Source of the DNA: an uncultured Erysipelotrichaceae bacterium | Lineage (GTDB): Bacteria; Bacillota_I; Bacilli_A; Erysipelotrichales; Erysipelotrichaceae | Reading direction: 5' to 3' | Length of the DNA: 17,342 nt | Assembly: GCA_900319505.1 (NCBI GenBank) | Contig: ONOV01000167.1 | Span: forward strand, 1 to 17,342 | Shown: piece by piece, positions 14,247 to 17,342 of the stretch | How the letters are laid out: the number at the start of each line of letters is the position of its first letter | Numbering within the stretch: the first letter of the stretch is position 1 | Translations under genes and position numbers: made by a program | The notes under the pieces: generated by a model | Databases searched by the model: none | What the model saw: only the letters and a program-made list of their open reading frames with translations | Told to the model about the DNA's origin: nothing

Positions 14247-15491
14247 ATGGATATTATTGAAATGGCAAAAAGGGCAAAGCAGGCTTCCGCCGCCCTGCGC
14301 AATACGGATAACGACACAAGAAACAGAATTCTCACCGGGTTTGCGGATGGACTGCTGTCAAACAGCAGTGCCATCACCCACGCAAATGAATCAGACATGG
14401 CAGCCGCAGAGGCTGACGGTATGTCCGCTTCTCTTTTGGATCGGCTCTATGTCGATGAAAAACGCATTGCAAAGATTGCGGAAGGCGTCCGTCAGCTGTC
14501 ACTGCAGCCGGATCCGATTCATGATGTACTGGAAGACAGAATCATTGCCAGCGGCATTCATCTTAAAAAGATCAGTGTTCCCTTAGGCGTCATCGGCATC
14601 ATTTATGAAGCCCGGCCAAATGTGACGGCGGACTGTGCTGCCCTGTGTCTGAAAAGCGGCAATGCCTGTGTGCTCAAAGGCGGTAAGGAATCCTATGAAA
14701 CAAGCTATGCCATTGTATCGGTGCTGAAGAAAGTACTGCAGGAAAACGGCGTCAGTGCGGACAGTGTCATGCTGGCAGAAAAGATATCCCATGAAGAGAC
14801 GGCCCGGTTCATGGCCTGCCGGGAATATCTTGATGTGCTGATTCCCAGGGGTTCAAGAAGACTGATCCGGAGTGTTGTAGAACACGCCAAAGTACCGGTG
14901 ATTGAAACCGGTGCCGGCATCTGCCATGTGTATGTGGAAAAGACGGCGGATTTTGCCATGGCGGAAAAGATCATCATCAATGCCAAATGCCAGCGTCCTT
15001 CCGTCTGCAATGCCATGGAAACACTGCTGGTGGAAGAAGAAATCGCAGACCGTTTTATCCCTGAGATCGCCGCCGCATTCAAGGCACATGGTGTTAAGAT
15101 GTACGGGGATGAAAGAAGCGTACAGCTGTGTTCTGACATCCTGCCGGGCGCACCTGACTGCTTTGACACGGAATACAATGATCTGATTGTCAATATCGGC
15201 ATTGTCAAAGATACGGAAGCAGCCATTGCTCATATTGAAAAACACGGCACCCACCATTCCGATGCGATCATCACTGAGGATCCATCTGAAACGGAAAAGT
15301 TCATGAACGGCGTGGACAGTGCCTGTGTGTATGTGAATGCATCGACCCGCTTTACGGATGGATTTGAATTCGGTCTGGGTGCGGAAATCGGCATTTCAAC
15401 CCAGAAACTTCATGCCAGAGGTCCGATGGGGCTCAAGGCATTGACAACCTATACGTATCACCTGTATGGAAAAGGAGAAATACGGAAATGA
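14247..15491 (+). CDS. proA: Gamma-glutamyl phosphate reductase (glutamate-5-semialdehyde dehydrogenase)
   Basis: The second step of proline synthesis: NADPH-dependent reduction of gamma-glutamyl phosphate to glutamate-5-semialdehyde. The 414-residue protein has normal length. The catalytic C254 is in KCQRPSVCNAMETLL (247-261). Family blocks are IGIIYEARPNVTAD (116-129), LKGGKESY (143-150), IPRGSRRLI (199-207), the THHSDAI segment (335-341) and FGLGAEIGIST (375-385). GGAGG lies 6 bp before the ATG. The gene overlaps proC by 4 bp, so the two are coupled. proB (glutamate 5-kinase), which usually precedes proA, is absent; priA lies on the other strand directly upstream. Confidence 0.98.
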   Translation: MDIIEMAKRAKQASAALRNTDNDTRNRILTGFADGLLSNSSAITHANESDMAAAEADGMSASLLDRLYVDEKRIAKIAEGVRQLSLQPDPIHDVLEDRIIASGIHLKKISVPLGVIGIIYEARPNVTADCAALCLKSGNACVLKGGKESYETSYAIVSVLKKVLQENGVSADSVMLAEKISHEETARFMACREYLDVLIPRGSRRLIRSVVEHAKVPVIETGAGICHVYVEKTADFAMAEKIIINAKCQRPSVCNAMETLLVEEEIADRFIPEIAAAFKAHGVKMYGDERSVQLCSDILPGAPDCFDTEYNDLIVNIGIVKDTEAAIAHIEKHGTHHSDAIITEDPSETEKFMNGVDSACVYVNASTRFTDGFEFGLGAEIGISTQKLHARGPMGLKALTTYTYHLYGKGEIRK

Positions 15492-16300
15492 GAACGACTA
15501 AACCTTATATGCTCGGCTTTATCGGCTGCGGCCACATGGGCATGGCAATTGCCCGGGGCTGTGCCGCATCTGATTACATCGAACGCTTCAGAATTCTGGT
15601 GTATGACCACCATCAGGAAAACATGAAGACCGCAAAGGAAGAGCGGTTCGGTCTTGCGGCAAGTGAAAAGGAAGTAGCGGAAAAGAGCCACATTGTCGTG
15701 CTTGCCATGACCCCGGCCAAAGCCGACGCTGCTCTGAATGCCATCAAAGATGCGCATCCGGAATGCGTGCTTTCCATTGTGACCGGCCTTTCCATTGCCC
15801 ATATGCAGGAGGTTCTCGGTGAAGACACCATGATCATCCGGGCCATGCCAAACACCCCGCTGCAGATTCAGTCCGGTGCCACCGCCTTATGCATGTCTTC
15901 CAACTGCAAGGCAGATGAATATGACTTCGTCTTCCAGATGTTTGAGGAAATGGGCACCGCCCGTACCATTCCGGAAGACAAGATGAATGATATCGTCGCT
16001 GTCCATGGTTCTGTTCCGGCCTATATCTATTACTTTGTACAGTGTATTCTGGAAGATGCCGTCAGCCGCGGTATTGATGAGGAAAGTGCCAGAGCTCTGC
16101 TGGTACAGACAGTGGTTGGTTCTGGTGAACTACTGCAGAGAGATAAAAACAAGCCTCTGTCAGATTTCATTGATGAAGTTGCCACCAAAGGCGGCACAAC
16201 CATTGAAGCCGTCAATGCCTTCAAGGAAAAGAACCTCGCAGATGTCATCCACGAGGCCAATGAGCGCTGCATTAAGAAAGCTGAAGAATTATCCCATTAA
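15488..16300 (+). CDS. proC: Pyrroline-5-carboxylate reductase
   Basis: The last step of proline synthesis: reduction of pyrroline-5-carboxylate to proline. The 270-residue protein has an N-terminal Rossmann domain with the dinucleotide loop FIGCGHMGMA (11-20) and the family motifs RAMPNTPLQI (118-127), HGSVPAY (173-179) and DEVATKGGTTIEAV (229-242) in the dimeric helical domain. The second motif normally reads SGS(G/A)PAY; here His precedes Gly and Val replaces the small residue, a mild variant. The ATG overlaps the proA stop (ATGA), and AAAGGAG lies 13 bp upstream. A terminator follows directly. Confidence 0.97.
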   Translation: MRTTKPYMLGFIGCGHMGMAIARGCAASDYIERFRILVYDHHQENMKTAKEERFGLAASEKEVAEKSHIVVLAMTPAKADAALNAIKDAHPECVLSIVTGLSIAHMQEVLGEDTMIIRAMPNTPLQIQSGATALCMSSNCKADEYDFVFQMFEEMGTARTIPEDKMNDIVAVHGSVPAYIYYFVQCILEDAVSRGIDEESARALLVQTVVGSGELLQRDKNKPLSDFIDEVATKGGTTIEAVNAFKEKNLADVIHEANERCIKKAEELSH

Positions 16301-16321
16301 GATGCCGCAAGGCATCTTTTT
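16299..16321 (+). terminator. Rho-independent terminator after proC
   Basis: A perfect 8-bp stem, AAGATGCC / GGCATCTT, is capped by a GCAA tetraloop and followed by T residues through 16321. The stem begins inside the proC TAA codon, so the proAC message has almost no 3' untranslated region before the hairpin. Confidence 0.93.
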
Positions 16322-16413
16322 CTCTGCCAAAGTGATTCCGGATCACCATGATCTGAACCACCTGCAGTCGATGATGCCTGCGGTCTGTTTTTCATGATGA
16401 ATGAACAGACGGT

Positions 16414-17342
16414 TCAGATCCGTCTGATCTTCTCCTTTGCAAACCGATGGGGATCCACGGCAATCCATATGATGACAAGTGCTGCGATATTGCATGCAAT
16501 ACCGACCAGATAAATCACCGGGATACTGACCGTATCAATCAGGATACCGCCGATATAATTGGCCGCAACCGAACAGATTCCTGAAACAAAGATAGTCAGA
16601 AATGACTGCCCTTTGACAATATCCTGCGGCTGTACAATCGAATAGCAGAAATATACCGCCGCCACCTGATAGAAGCCGGATTGGAAGAAGTGAAGCAGAT
16701 TTGTCCACATGAAACAGGTGACATCCGGAGCACAGAAGAAAAGAACATCCTTGGCAAGTGCACCGATGGCACTGACTCTCAGCATCCATCCCGCTCCCAT
16801 CCTGCGCATCAGGAAGCTTCCCATGACAATGGCGGGAATCTCTGCAAACGCCATGATGGAAAAACACCGGCTCATCTGGGCAGCCGTACCATGATAGTAG
16901 TCTATGAAATAGATCATATAGGTACCGAGAATGCTGTTCATGAACCAGAGCAGGCTGAATCCTGTTACCGCCGTCATGAAACGATGATAGCGGTGAAAAA
17001 ACTGCTTTAAAGAGGAGGGCTGATTCGCTTCATGCATGTCTTCTTTCCGCCTGCCCTCAGGCACTGGAAGAAACAGTGTCAGTACAATCATGATGCCGTA
17101 CACGCCGATCAATAGCGGCAGAATGATCTCTGCCCCATACTGCTCCGTCAGATTGCCCATGAACAGAGCGGCACAGGCATAACCGAAAGAGCCGGCTGCC
17201 CGGGCAATGCCGAAGTTAATGTCATAGCCATGGTCGCTGAACTGCAGGCACAGAGAACTCAAGAGCGGCTGAAAGCTGATCTCAAGCGTATAGGCCGCCG
17301 CAAAAAACACAAAGGAAGACAGATAGGTATGCGGCAGAAAGA
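16414..17342 (-). CDS. MFS transporter of the LacY/nucleoside-symporter-like group (5' end off right edge)
   Basis: A strongly hydrophobic protein with at least 309 residues in the window. The frame is open through 17342, so the start is outside; the GTG at 17310 lies inside a membrane helix and is not a credible start. Visible marks are ARAAGSFGYACAALF with an upstream FSDHGYDINFG loop, a charged central cytoplasmic loop (PEGRRKEDMHEANQ) of the kind found between helices 6 and 7, and AEIPAIVMGSFLMRRMG, which resembles the acidic helix 8 segment of LacY-like carriers. About nine or ten helices appear in the window, with no other domain. The substrate is probably a sugar, nucleoside or similar, but nothing here decides it. 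It converges on proC, and no clear terminator follows its stop. Confidence 0.85.
   Translation of the reverse strand, partial: FLPHTYLSSFVFFAAAYTLEISFQPLLSSLCLQFSDHGYDINFGIARAAGSFGYACAALFMGNLTEQYGAEIILPLLIGVYGIMIVLTLFLPVPEGRRKEDMHEANQPSSLKQFFHRYHRFMTAVTGFSLLWFMNSILGTYMIYFIDYYHGTAAQMSRCFSIMAFAEIPAIVMGSFLMRRMGAGWMLRVSAIGALAKDVLFFCAPDVTCFMWTNLLHFFQSGFYQVAAVYFCYSIVQPQDIVKGQSFLTIFVSGICSVAANYIGGILIDTVSIPVIYLVGIACNIAALVIIWIAVDPHRFAKEKIRRI

Noticed and set aside
16322..16413. Possible small gene or RNA between proC and the transporter
   Set aside because: Only short inverted repeats such as GTGAT/ATCAC and GATCA/TGATC; no start with ribosome site and no conserved RNA fold that I recognise.

Overview
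The window reads as chromosomal DNA of a low-to-moderate GC Bacillota. The main evidence is the chain priA-rsmB-rlmN-PP2C-PASTA kinase-rsgA-rpe-thiN facing rpmB, which matches the order in Bacillus subtilis except that def and fmt are absent. FtsA/FtsZ divergence and overall gene style suggest the Erysipelotrichia side of the phylum, but that placement is an inference. No rRNA, tRNA, CRISPR array, insertion sequence or phage gene was seen. Almost all of the DNA is coding.

Layout. (1) 1-2115, minus strand: a catabolic operon of an FSA-type transaldolase-family aldolase, a DeoR-family regulator and a PflD-type glycyl radical enzyme that runs off the left edge. Its promoter carries four 10-bp T-tract repeats. 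(2) 2124-4561, minus: ftsA then ftsZ, ending in a clear terminator. The FtsA-like protein has lost the usual phosphate-binding motifs of its actin fold. (3) 4596-4982: a divergent control region, then rpmB (L28) on the plus strand with its terminator. (4) 4981-14112, minus: an eight-gene, roughly 9.1-kb housekeeping operon, priA-rsmB-rlmN-PP2C-prkC-rsgA-rpe-thiN. Genes are 24 bp apart or less, and several stop and start codons overlap. (5) 14113-14246: a divergent promoter region with a palindromic -10 element that could serve both directions. (6) 14247-16321, plus: proA-proC with a hairpin terminator. (7) 16414 to the right edge, minus: a partial LacY-like MFS transporter.

How the genes work together. 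Region 1 looks like a sugar or polyol breakdown route: a radical dehydratase or lyase makes a keto-sugar phosphate, a class I aldolase splits it, and a sugar-phosphate-sensing DeoR protein controls the operon. Region 2 supplies the Z-ring polymer and its membrane tether. Region 4 joins replication restart (PriA), rRNA and tRNA modification (RsmB, RlmN), 30S maturation (RsgA), a Ser/Thr phosphorylation switch that reads the cell wall (PrkC and its phosphatase), a pentose phosphate enzyme (Rpe) and thiamine activation (ThiN). Region 6 makes proline from gamma-glutamyl phosphate; the first enzyme, ProB, is not in the window.

The observations most worth checking are the FtsA with a degenerate ATP site, the radical enzyme/aldolase operon with its phased-repeat promoter, and a ThiN whose conserved N-terminus lies upstream of any standard start codon.
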